Assembly (NCBI GenBank): GCA_017562135.1
Contig: QEYB01001642.1
Location: 248,001 to 312,000 of the forward strand
Source of the DNA: Dipylidium caninum
Lineage: Eukaryota; Platyhelminthes; Cestoda; Cyclophyllidea; Dipylidiidae
DNA: 64,000 nucleotides
Reading direction: 5' to 3'
Below the pieces are notes generated by a model. It was not told where the DNA came from, searched no databases, and worked only from the letters and a program-made list of their open reading frames with translations. Numbering within the stretch: the first letter of the stretch is position 1; every line of letters begins with the position of its first letter. The position numbers and the translations under genes are program-made. Positions 12,359-22,945 of the stretch are shown here, piece by piece.

Positions 12359-15300
12359 TCACTCGGCATCATCCCTTGCCGCAGTGTCTGTGGTGCCGCT
12401 GAGGTGGTGGTGGTGGTGTGGGTAGGCGGCTATGTGGGACTGGGAGTGCGGTTTGGTCTCCCTCTCTGCCCCGCCCGGAAGAGTCTGGCTGAGACTGTTG
12501 ATGTGCGAGAACCATGCGGGCTGGACCAGGCGGGTGCCCGCGTCCGTCTTCAGGGCCAACTTGGCGATCAGATCGCCTCCGCCGCCGCCGCCGCCGCCGC
12601 TTCCCCCGCCTTCTTCCTTGTGCTGCAGATAGCCCGAGAAGGAGGGCAGGCTGTGAGACTGGTGGTTGGCGGTGTGCGAGGAGTGACTCTGATGCGGCAC
12701 GTAGGTCTGTTGGTCATGACTGCCGTTGTAGATGAGGGGACTTCGGATAACACGCACCGCGCCATCATATGCGTCCACTTCGTGCGTGTGAGGCAGCGAG
12801 GCGGGCGTGCTATTATACTCGCTGCATTGACTTTGACCACTGGCAGCTGCCACCACCGCCGCTGCTGCCACGGCTGCGGAATAGGCCTCGTACGCCGAGC
12901 TGTAGTCGTTGTTAACGTACGGCAGAGGGTAGCTGAAACCGTTCGACTGGCCGTGCTCACCACTTAGCATCCCGCAGTAGGCATCCTCTTCGCTTTTGGC
13001 ACGGTCGAACTCCCAGCTCTGGTAGCCGTAGGGTTGTCTTGCGGAAACATTTGCATAGCCACACATAGCGTAATTGTGCATGTAGTCGTCAGTCTTTGCT
13101 CCCGCCGCGTTGATGAAACTCCGACCAAATAGACTTCGGTAGTTGTACCAACTGGGTGAGGAGGTGCCTGTCTCGAGGCCAGAATAATAACTGGTTGGTG
13201 TCCGTGGCAGAGTCTTAGCCGCGACGTTGGGCGCCTTGAAGGGTGTCTTCCTCCGACGGGTTGTTTGTAAGTAATTTTTCAGTTGTCCCTTGAACTTTTT
13301 ACTTCCCTGGGGCTTCACCTCACTCATATTGCTGCACTCTTGAGCGCTGCTTTCGTAGGAACTCCACATCTTCCTCGAGCCCGTCTCCTTTTCAGCCTCT
13401 TGCAGGGGTGATACTTTCAGTTTGACATCATTTGTGTCGGTAGCGAAGGCCCTTGCCTCGGGGACGGAGGTCGTCTCCCGCGTCGCCATGTCGTTCGTGT
13501 TGACGTCGGTGGAGTCGTCCTCAGACATAAGGGTTTCCGGTTCGAGGAGGGGGAACGGCAGTTTGTATTCGGAGTTTCGGCGGTAGTAAAGCTCATTGCC
13601 CTCTGTGTCGCTGCATGGCACGGAGAGGAGAAGCAAGTAGTGGGACACTGAGACGACGAAGAGCATTATTTAGGTTTGTCAGACATACTCTAATTTTCTG
13701 TGGATTGCCACGATGTGGTCGCTCTTATTGTCTTTATACACGATCCTTAGCCGCGACTGTAGCCATACCCAATTGCCCGTGTTGGAGAGCCAGCGGTGAG
13801 AGAGGAGGCCGATGGATCCCTGCTTGCAGACTGCAACGAAGAGAAAGGGCACAGCTTAGGGAGAGATCGAATCTTCCTCCTACACGGGAATGAATGCATA
13901 CTCGTATGGGTAATAAGACATTCTACTCGGGGGTCCTTCTGCTTTTGCACACTCCACTTAGGGCGGCGTTTAATGAAAGGTGAAAAAAAGGCGTTTGAGG
14001 CTCCTACGAATGCTTCGCTTGGCGTTGCACTCAGTGCCTCTTGAACTCGAGTTGCTCAACATCTTCTGGCCCTGGCCGGGCACTCACCTTCTCGATGCCC
14101 CTGAGCAACGTAGCTGAGATCGTCCGGGTGGATGAGGTCGTACACCTTGATGCGACCGTCCTCCTTTCCCGTAAATCCGAAGATGGACCTCGCACTGAAA
14201 AAAATGTCTGCATCAGTGATGTGTCAACAAATGCTCTGTGCAGGATGTGAGTGACGACTTTTCGTCAATCATTGTCAGACAAAGGCTCTGGTGTTAAGAG
14301 TGTGCCACCTGTGCTCGTTTCGTAAAGAGGGTAGTCTTGGGCGCGGCCTTAAGGAGATTGGAAGCTCGTCTGCTAAACATTATCGTTTCTCTTACACTTT
14401 AAACACAACAATTCACCTTTACTGCAATCGCCTTTTTTCCGCATCGTCTCAAGCGGCCAAAACCTGTTAGAGTTTACACCATAGACGAAAACGGAGCTTA
14501 TGAGGGCTATAAGAGTGTCTTGAGGATCCGACAGAGAGTTGCAGGAGATCTAATGTGGGGCCTACCGCGTATCCATACTGACAATGGTGAGATCCATTTT
14601 GTGCTTCGTTTTGAAGGAAGTTTCGCGCTGAGACCCGTCGAGACTGGGCAGAGAGCCGAGGGGACTGCAGACGCCGAAGAGACCGAAGGCGGAAGGAGAG
14701 ATGGTGGTGGGAGATGAGGAGAGAGAGCAAGCAGTCGGTGGCAGTCCGTGACCTTCAGCTGTCACACTCTGTCTGACAGCTCCCTCTTGCACCCCGCCCC
14801 CAGCCCCTCCTCCTCCTCCTCCTCCTCCTCCACCGGCTCCTCCTCCCCTCGGGGGGGATAAAGTAAGCTGGAAATTCCTGGTGTGGCCGTGGAGAAATTG
14901 CAGTCTACCACTTATTTCCAGTGTCTTAGGGGAACAAAATTAGAACAACACAAATCAACAAACTGTACAGCCCTGGTGAAATAGAGGACAGCTGTTAGGC
15001 TACATCAGATATGCCTTCCGGTTATTCCGGCTAGGCAAGGAAGTGTGATGGCGAGCATAAACTGAAAGTGTCATGAAACGGCGGCACCAACTTAAGGACT
15101 TACAATGAATCCAGAGGTATTGTCGAGCAGGCAGCGGAAGCGCACAGTGAAGCACCGTTGGAGGAGATGGCTATAGGCTGAAAAGCGAAAAGTATGCAAA
15201 GTCGTCTGGAAAGAATAAAGGGAATGGGTGGATTTGGTTTGTGGATAACCATTCTCAACCGCCAGTAGTCTTTTTCTCTCGAGTTTGATAGTGAAGAGTA

Positions 15301-18300
15301 TGCGCCAATAATTTGGATGAATCGAGCACGTATGGAACTGTCAACTGATTAAGCAAATACTTGTCGAAACTTTCCCTTTGACGGCACAATCCCCTCGCAG
15401 CAAATAGCCGAAGGATTTAGCACAAGACTTTTCCATTGCATTAGAGGCAGTGAGTGAGAATGACAGTACGTAAGTGCGAGTGGGGAAGAAAAAGGCAAAT
15501 GATCGCTGACTCCCGCTGATATCGCGCCCATAATGGAGAGAGGGCAAACCGTCTGCCCTTGGCGACGTCGGTGCTGCCGGAATGACAGCTGAGTTAGGAG
15601 TGGTGGCAGCGCACTTCAAGCTAAGGCAGCCACCGTCGGCATTGGGGGCGACTGTGCCAGCCAGCCAGCCAGCCAGGCAGGCAGGGAGGCAGGCAGGCCG
15701 GTTGGTCGGCCAGCCACCCATCCACTACTTAGGCCTTAAGTGGACGCAAGGCTATTTCTGCCTCTGCATGGGGAGAAAGGAGCTCTCGCTTGCAGCAAGT
15801 CCATTAAGACGTGGAAGTGCCTGTGGCACCACGCGCCCTCGAGCCCACCGCCCACCGCCCTCGCCCCCACCCCTCCACCGTCCTCGGCCCCGGTCCACTC
15901 CTAAAAGCAACCGGGACTAAAATGCTATCAGGTGGTGAATCACAGGGCCGAATCAAGAATGATAGCAAATAGTGGCTCCGCACGACAAGACCTCATGCAA
16001 AACATTCAACTACGCACGTGGAAGAGGGAAGGCCTCCTTAAGAGCTGGCGCCCGATGCATGTCGAGCAAAAGCGTCGGTCAAATGCAGCATAGTTAGTCG
16101 GTTCTGAACCGGTTCTGTGCTCCACTACCATTGGGATTATAACTCGAGCATACCTGGTGAGAACACTTCTTGGAGGGTGAGGTTGCGATGTTCTGGAGGA
16201 AGCATCGCCTGCCATGAAAGTTGTCGATGGAACTCGTCCCTATCTTCCGAATGTATTAGTTCCATCACACTCTGATGCAGGATGTCAGACTAAAAATAAA
16301 AGAGGGAGAAATTTTGTGAATTTTCCATTCCCGACTTTTGCGGTCTACTTGTAGGCGAGTCCGGAAGGCAGCACATTATCGTATGGAGCGCAATTAAGGT
16401 GTGAGAAGTTCCCGGCGTGAGGCATTTTGGCCAGTCAAGCCGTCTCCCCTCCTCCCTCCTCCCCCTCGACGGGCGACGTGGACACACTTGGGTCATAAAG
16501 TGGGCCCCGCTGTCACGTTGACGAGAAGTAGTTTTGCAGGGGGGCGGCAACTTGGCCGACGAGAACCCCCTCGACGGGGAAAGGCGCCGCCCCACCGGCA
16601 CCCTCTCCTCCCCTCCCCGCTCCGCCCGCCTTGAAAGCGCATGCTCTTCAAGGCCCCACATCCTTTTTCTCCGCGTGAATCATTGTCCCTCCACTAATGG
16701 CGCATTTGCGTTCTCCTCAGGCCGTTGCACTTGTCTCAAGTATGCTTCCTTGTGCCTTCCTGCCGCTAGAAAGAGGCAAGTTGAGTGGCGGTCGCGTTGG
16801 ACGAGGCGCGGACGTTGTTTCGCACAAGAATGAGGGTCTCTGAGTTATACGACAGCTGTCTTTCCGTCTTTGTCTCTAGTTTTCATACTCTCACTCACAT
16901 CTTCATTTGTCCTCCCCATTGCAGTGAGATTTAAGACTTGGGCACGTCCGACTGGCATACGCACGACGGACTGTTATTTGCCGAGGATTTATGCAAGCCC
17001 TCAAAATTTCGTCGAGCAATAAGAATTTCCCCCTCTCAAACATTGCGTGACGGTACTAATTGTGAAATGTCTACCGGTGATAAGTTTCTTTTCACAGCAC
17101 GCGAGGCCGCGGTTAATTACCCTGCAGGTACCTCGCCGACACGTGGTGACCACACCGCCCTAGCAGTCACCCCCGCCGCCCCCCCTCCCCACAGCAGAAG
17201 ACGGTGTCGTCTCTTTTGCGCCTCCTGGTGGGCCAGTTACTTGGCCCCCCGTTCTCCCCCCACTTCGTTTCACCTCACTCGTAGTCGGGTTGGCATACAC
17301 TCTGACTTGCATTACACGCTGCCAACGCAACCTGCTAATCTAAGTGGTTTGGCCGCGGCACAAAATAGGGAATTTTAGGAACCAAATGCTTTTAGAATTG
17401 ACATATGACACATGTCAGTTCGCGGCCCCTGAGTGAGTGAGACAAGCGCTTTCGAGGACACCAACCACCGGCCGTAAGTGTGACAGCGGGGCCGGGCCGG
17501 ACCGGACCGGACACGTGGCAGCTGGGCTGCGGATTGCAGCGGGTGCGCTAATCCTCCGTCGAGGCGGGAAGACGTCCACCCGTCCGCCGCGTAAATCACC
17601 TCCGATCGTCGCTTTTATCAGATCTCAGGCATCTGGTCGAGTGGATGGGCGGGCGGGCCGGCGGTGGGCGACAGTCTGTCCCTCCTCTCGCCCGCTGTCC
17701 CTCCTCTCGCCCGCTGTCCCTTCACGGGAATCGCAGACTGCGTGGAAGCGAGTGTTAGCGGAGCCCAACTGTTGTTGCCTCTAAAATATCCATTTATTTG
17801 TATACTCGAACGCCTGACGTTGGAGGTTAATTTCCTTCCAACGTCGACTGATTTCGCAGGAAGACGTTCCTTGCAGGTGACGCGGCATGTGGTTTGAATG
17901 CGTGAAAGAGATCAAATTGCCACGTGGCATTTTAACCGCTCACACTCCCTTCCAAGGTGTCATTTCCCTTAGCATTTCGTCTTCTACTGAAAGTAAACCT
18001 TGCACACTGGGAGCGGCAAAACCTCGCTTCCTGCGTTCAAGTCGGATTGGGTGAACACTTCATCGAAGGATCAGCGGAAATGGCCACAGTACCTGATGAA
18101 ATCCCAAGTAGTGCTCCACGGTCTTGCACACGGAGAAGACTTCGCCATCGCAGGAGACGATGAAGATGAATCCGTTCAGTGCCTTCGGGGCAGAAAGAAG
18201 GAAGCAACTTGGAGACGTGGGACATTTCAAAAGGGTTTCGAAAATCTCATGCATAAAGGTGTCAACCGCTGTAACAAAACTTCGGGGCCCCCGTGCACGC

Positions 18301-21300
18301 TTGAATTCCCCCAAAGCCCTGTGTGACCGCTTTGGGGTTTAAGGTTAAGGTTTGGACTTTCGACCCCTTATCCGCCGCCCCACGGGCGGCACTAAGGCGT
18401 CTACGACTTCGACAGGCTCCGTGGCGTGCCCCTTCGCGCCTCTGCCGCACAATTCGGTCATGCACGCAAGAGCATCAGCAACAGTCCGCGTACCTGCAAA
18501 CTCGCCTCCCCTTCCATTTGCACGATGTCGAGCGGGCAGTGGTAGAGATGGGAGACAAGCCTGTGCTGCTCCAGCGTCGGATGGTCGTAGTTGAGGGCTG
18601 TTCGAGGTAAATTAAATAAGCTTCATTGGTAAAGTGTTTGCGTGGTCTTCAGAAAATACCCTTAGACCCGAATTTACGCTCTCATCGCCAACCTCCCCTT
18701 TAAACTTGCCTTATTTATCTGCCGTCCATCAAAAATTCTCCTATGTGATATTGTGTTTCATACGAGATGGCGTCTTGTCACCGGGAAATGAATGACCCGC
18801 AAGAAGCATTCGGAGAGACGTCTAATCGGACTGCTTTCACTTTTTACAGCGGCTGTCGTGGACCTCGGGACCCCGCTGCCCCCTTCTCCCACGACCCAGG
18901 AGACTCTTCCGCCCCCACCCCCGCCGCCACCATCACCACCACCACCACATCGAATGCTGTTGATTCTGCTGCCATCTGTCCCTTTCGCACGCAAATGCAC
19001 TGGACCTGTATCGCCCTCGCTGCTCGTCTGCGCTCGCCCCACAATGCCTCGCAGCAAATTCGGCGGATTCGCGCACACATGACCACGCGCTTGTTATCAA
19101 TGCATCTGTTGACTGAGGCGAGTGGGTGTGGGTGCGGCAGGCGGAGAAAGGAGACGAGGTGGGGCGGAGCGGGGCGGGAGGAGGCTAGGCGAGGCAAGGG
19201 AGAGGGGAGGCGGTGGCTGCGAGGGGGAGGGAAGTGAATGACGCCTTTCGGTGAGTCGACTGTGGTTGGCTTGGCCGTGCGACGCGGAGGAGGAGGAGGA
19301 GGGAAGACGGCTTGGAAAGGACGGCTGGGTTCTCGCCCACCTTCCGCCCTCCCACCCCCCTCCGAATAAACTTGCTTTTCGTAGCTAAATATGGCACGCA
19401 CGCAATGCTGCCACGAATGCTTTTGCTGTTGCTGCTTCTGTTGATTTATGGTGGGACGTTTTTGTGTTGGTGGTTGGGTTTGAGGAGAAAGGGGTGAGGG
19501 GAAACAGCGAGACCAGGGGAGGTGCGGGGGGCTGAGGGGCGTAGGGGAGGGGGAAGTTTATATACTCGAAGGCCATTGATGCGACTCACTCGCGATGAAT
19601 CAACAGTCAGGCAACAAATTAAATTAAAAATTGTTCCACATGATAGTCGGAGTATTCAGTCCACTGTGGACTAACACTTCTTATCGTGTGGTCGTCCGAG
19701 TTCTCTATTACTTGCCCATTAATTGAGGTCATTGAGAGCATTGTGACGCAAGTACGACACCTAAGGTTCTGTCGAATACCAGCGGAAGTGATGCTATTCA
19801 TTTTCCTTCAGCCAAAAGAGGATTTAAGCATGCCTTCTCAAGTAGGGTATTTTCTCTCAAGAATGGTGCTGGACATGACTTGAAATCAGAAATAAAATAG
19901 CAGCACTAATTTCGTGATCGCGTTAAGCCGAAGCCACTTTCGTGGGACCGAAACTAATCGCTCAGTTTTCCCCTACCATAACACGACGCCGAGGGCCCGC
20001 TGGCGTCTCTACGCAGCGCCATTAGGAGAGCCGCTTGGCCCAATTGGTGCCTCATCTGCAGTAATTTTTATTACCTGCTTAATTTGCATAAATACTAGCG
20101 GTAGCTGGTAGAGGTGTTGAGACACGCAGACAGGTGATTTCTGCCCTCCCCGTGGTGCCCGAGGTGCCTACCCGGATTTTGGCAAGGAGTTAACACCCCT
20201 TGTGGCCATCCGCCCCACCGAGCCTCTCTCCACCACGGAAGCCCCGCCGACGGGCGGGCATCGCGGCAGGTGAGGGTGCCTGACGTCGTGTGCGCGCCGC
20301 ACCTCGACTCTTTTGACCAGGCCGCCAAACTAATGTATTTGCTGGTCAAGAGTTGCACATTAGGTTTTATGCCTCCCCCCCTCCCCCCCGCCTACATATG
20401 GAACCATATTTTAGAGGCTAAAATACCTTGGAAATAGCCTTTCATACGAAGGTAGGAGACTGCGAGACGGAGGATGGAGAGTTTGTCCAGCTTCGCTATG
20501 ACTGATTGCTCGAACGGCAGCAGACTCGCCAGATGCTCCAGCTCGGCGTTCAGGCGCTCTCTGTGCCGCTTACTTGGGTTCGACTTGGTGTTGCCCGTCC
20601 CGCTCTCCATTTTGTAACCCACTTCTGTGAGCTGATTTGTTGTCCTGCAAAAGCACACACCGCCGTAATCCCAAACAGCAAAATATTCCAGCAGTGTGAA
20701 TTGCGGATCGTAGGCGGTAAATTTAGGGGGAGGAGAGTATATGTCAGCTCAATATACCGTTCGAATAATCGAAAAAGAATTGGTGAATTAGCTAAATCTA
20801 ATGGTGTGCTTTGAATTGGAGTCTTGACAAATAAATGAAACGTTGTTTGGACCTGTGAGATGAGGTTGATAAGAATTGTGAGAAGTGAAGCCCAATTTCT
20901 ATGTTTGTGGGTCCGACACCGTGTGCAATGAGTTTTCCAAGTATAGACTTTACCCTTTAAATTATTCACCTTTGCTAGAACAAATTGATCATGGCCTCAC
21001 CAGCCCGTCCTCCTCCTGCGCCTCCTCAACCCACTTGCGCCTCGCCTCGCCCCTCCTCGCTCCGCCTGCCAGCCCGTCCGCTCGCCAGGCCGTCCCTCGA
21101 AGCAGGCTGGGCAACTGGAGGTGGACTCGTTGAATTATTTATGTTAATAGGCACACACAGTGGAGTTGAAGTTGATAGCATTTAATATGCGCGCCTTGTT
21201 CTGGGGCCACGGGCTGGGCTGGGCTGGGCTGGGCTGGGCGGGGGCGAAGGGTCGTTTTGGAGTTAATTCAAAAAATTTGTTTCATCCTCCCTGCATATCT

Positions 21301-22945
21301 TAGTAGGGGACGTCTTATGACAAATAGGTTGGTGCGGAAACCAGAATTAGGGCGGGAGTTAATTATCCAACTTGCTAAAAGGACACCAATTTGATTATCA
21401 TTCAGAGTCTGCCATAACAGGCGAGCAGATGCATTGATCCGCGTCTAACAGAAAACTCTTAGAGAATGTACCTACTGGGAAATAACTGCCACATTTGTAT
21501 TAACGAGTCTTATCTCCCAAATGTTCATTACGTGCTCTCTCTGCAGTGAGAAAACAAGTGTACAGCCCTGTTTTCAAGGTGTCTGCGTTGGCCGACCTGA
21601 AAGGTCACAGTGCATCACCGAGGGGATTCGTGGAGCATCTCTTAGCCCCGGGGTCAGAGGAACGATCTGTGAGGAAGTAGATGGACGCCAAGAGGCCACA
21701 ACCCCCAATTTCGTGATTCATGTCCCGGTGAATCAAATGACACAGAAAACAACTCCTGCTGGTGACGAAAAGCTCAGAGCCACTAGTCCGGAAAGTTAAC
21801 CTCTGAGGTCGGTAGGGCATGTAGTGACAGATGGTTTTCCAACCATTTACATACGATGCGGTGTAATCAGAGTCTGTTTTCTGGCGGCGATGGTGGCATA
21901 CCGCCTTTTAAAGGGGTTGCAGGGGAGGTCATCGTGAGGGCTCCTTTACTGGATGACCTTAGACGCATTGAAGTGGGTTCAGAACGGAGTGATCCCTGAA
22001 AAGGCAGTGCGCGGACACCGCACCTGCGCAGGTCTCGAAAGTGGCGGGTGCATGCACGTCAGTGGAACCGGGTGCATGCACGTCAGTGGAACCGAGATGG
22101 TAGCGGAAGTTCCGTGTGAATTGCTTATTACCCCATGATTGCATAAAGCTATGTAACTGGGGCCTTTTGCACTTAAATTATGTTTTAATTTGTTCCTTTT
22201 GTTCTCTTTCGAACGCGAGATGAGGACAATGGTCCTCTTCATGCATTATAGAGATGACCAAAGGACCTGATAAAGGCCTTTTGAATGTCATTCAATTTCC
22301 CTCGAATGCCAATTAATGATGCCATCGCGATCTCTCCCCGCCTCCGCCTCCGCCATCACCGCCACCGCCACCGCCACCGCCACCCCGATTGTGGCCCCCG
22401 TGCGCATGTGGCGATATCATCGCAGTCACACTCGAACAGTCCAGCCCCCTGGCCTCCTCCCCCTCTGCGCAGCCGAATGGATGATGTTATCATCAGCTAC
22501 GGCGGTAGCAGCAACAGCAGTGGTAGTGGCCATCTGCGGTCTGTCGCACTTCGCCCGCAGGTAACACGAAAAGGGCAGTGGGATGCTCCTCCTTCCTCTT
22601 CGAGACGACTACTTATTCCACCAACCTCTTGCACTTGGCCTGGTGGAAATAAAGCTCGTTCGGAACGGCTGCCTCAACATCACACTTAGGCCTGCACCTC
22701 CACTAATTCTAAATAGAAATTGGCCTTATTAAAAGTAAATTTAGGCTGTCCTATCCTCTGCTAGTCCAGACTAATAAAAGATACTATATTTTTCATGCGT
22801 TAATGTAGAAAAAGTCTTTTTCTCATAGCAATGACCTTCTCTGGCTTCATACGAGCATCATATAGGTAAATAAGACTCACATTTTTGTGTTCTTTCTCCG
22901 GCGTTTGGTTGCGTACATTGTTTTAATAACCCAATCGTCAACCAT
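12359..22945 (-). CDS. AHR: Aryl hydrocarbon receptor / spineless-type bHLH-PAS transcription factor
   Basis: This is a DNA-binding nuclear receptor partner of ARNT, by family knowledge. Exons read on the minus strand: 22945-22881, 20644-20427, 18597-18494, 18182-18093, 16289-16154, 15177-15104, 14768-14566, 14194-14088, 13830-13689, 13610-12359. All junctions have GT/AG and keep frame, giving 787 residues from ATG 22918, or 796 from ATG 22945. The first exon carries the basic motif [10 protein letters not shown], then the bHLH ([35 protein letters not shown]). PAS-A shows [36 protein letters not shown] and [15 protein letters not shown] shows [15 protein letters not shown] and [13 protein letters not shown]. 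The 416-residue tail holds a lysine/arginine-rich block and runs of Ala, Gly and His. Introns are 0.1-2.2 kb. Similarity is closest to invertebrate AHR/spineless. The acceptor at 14769 is weak. The stop at 12361-12359 overlaps a strong donor, so a further 3' exon is possible. Confidence 0.93.
12390..12425. repeat. GGT/CAC repeat encoding poly-histidine
   Basis: A plus-strand run of GGT units reads as CAC codons on the minus strand, giving five consecutive histidines near the C-terminus of the AHR-like protein. Confidence 0.7.
12575..12603. repeat. GCC/GGC trinucleotide run encoding poly-glycine
   Basis: CCGCCG-type repeats on the plus strand encode a run of eight glycines in the last AHR-like exon, just after a short Glu-Gly-Gly-Gly-Ser segment. 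The run is likely length-polymorphic. It is part of the low-complexity transactivation tail. Confidence 0.8.
14806..14831. repeat. (TCC)n microsatellite inside an AHR intron
   Basis: About eight TCC units on the plus strand become (GGA)n on the coding strand. They lie only about 40 nt upstream of the acceptor I place at 14769, where a pyrimidine tract would be expected. Confidence 0.85.
15656..15700. repeat. CAGC/GGCA imperfect tetranucleotide repeat
   Basis: A run of CCAG units grades into GCAG/GCAGG units. It lies in the AHR-like intron between the exons at 16289-16154 and 15177-15104. No coding role is apparent. Confidence 0.8.
17677..17720. repeat. Two-copy 19-nt tandem repeat
   Basis: The 19-mer TGTCCCTCCTCTCGCCCGC occurs twice head to tail, followed by the first six bases of a third copy. 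It sits in an AHR-like intron and is pyrimidine-rich. Confidence 0.9.
21211..21244 (+). repeat. (GGGCT)5 tandem repeat, G-quadruplex candidate
   Basis: Five GGGCT units are followed by GGGCGGGGG, giving at least six G-triplets separated by two-base loops on the plus strand. This fits the pattern for a stable G-quadruplex. The repeat lies in the first intron of the AHR-like gene, on its template-complementary strand. Confidence 0.85.
22045..22092. repeat. Perfect 24-nt tandem duplication
   Basis: Two identical adjacent copies of a 24-nt unit (CGGGTGCATGCACGTC followed by AGTGGAAC), each with the palindromic core TGCATGCA. They sit in the first intron of the AHR-like gene, about 0.8 kb downstream of its first coding exon. 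Confidence 0.95.
22341..22384. repeat. (CCGCCA)n hexanucleotide repeat
   Basis: CTCCGC units grade into roughly five CCGCCA units. The repeat lies in the first intron of the AHR-like gene. Confidence 0.85.

Noticed and set aside
12404..12967. 187-codon plus-strand ORF over the last AHR exon
   Set aside because: Antisense shadow of the coding exon. Its Ala runs are the complement of the Gly codon repeat.
15341..15531. Minus-strand segment reading [15 protein letters not shown] as an AHR exon
   Set aside because: It was considered for the end of PAS-A, but the segment at 15177-15104 ([15 protein letters not shown]) fits the family and both phases exactly.
18844..19401. 185-codon minus-strand ORF in the AHR intron
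   Set aside because: Pro/Arg/Gly-rich by GC bias. It lies inside an intron of a confidently spliced gene with no homology seen.
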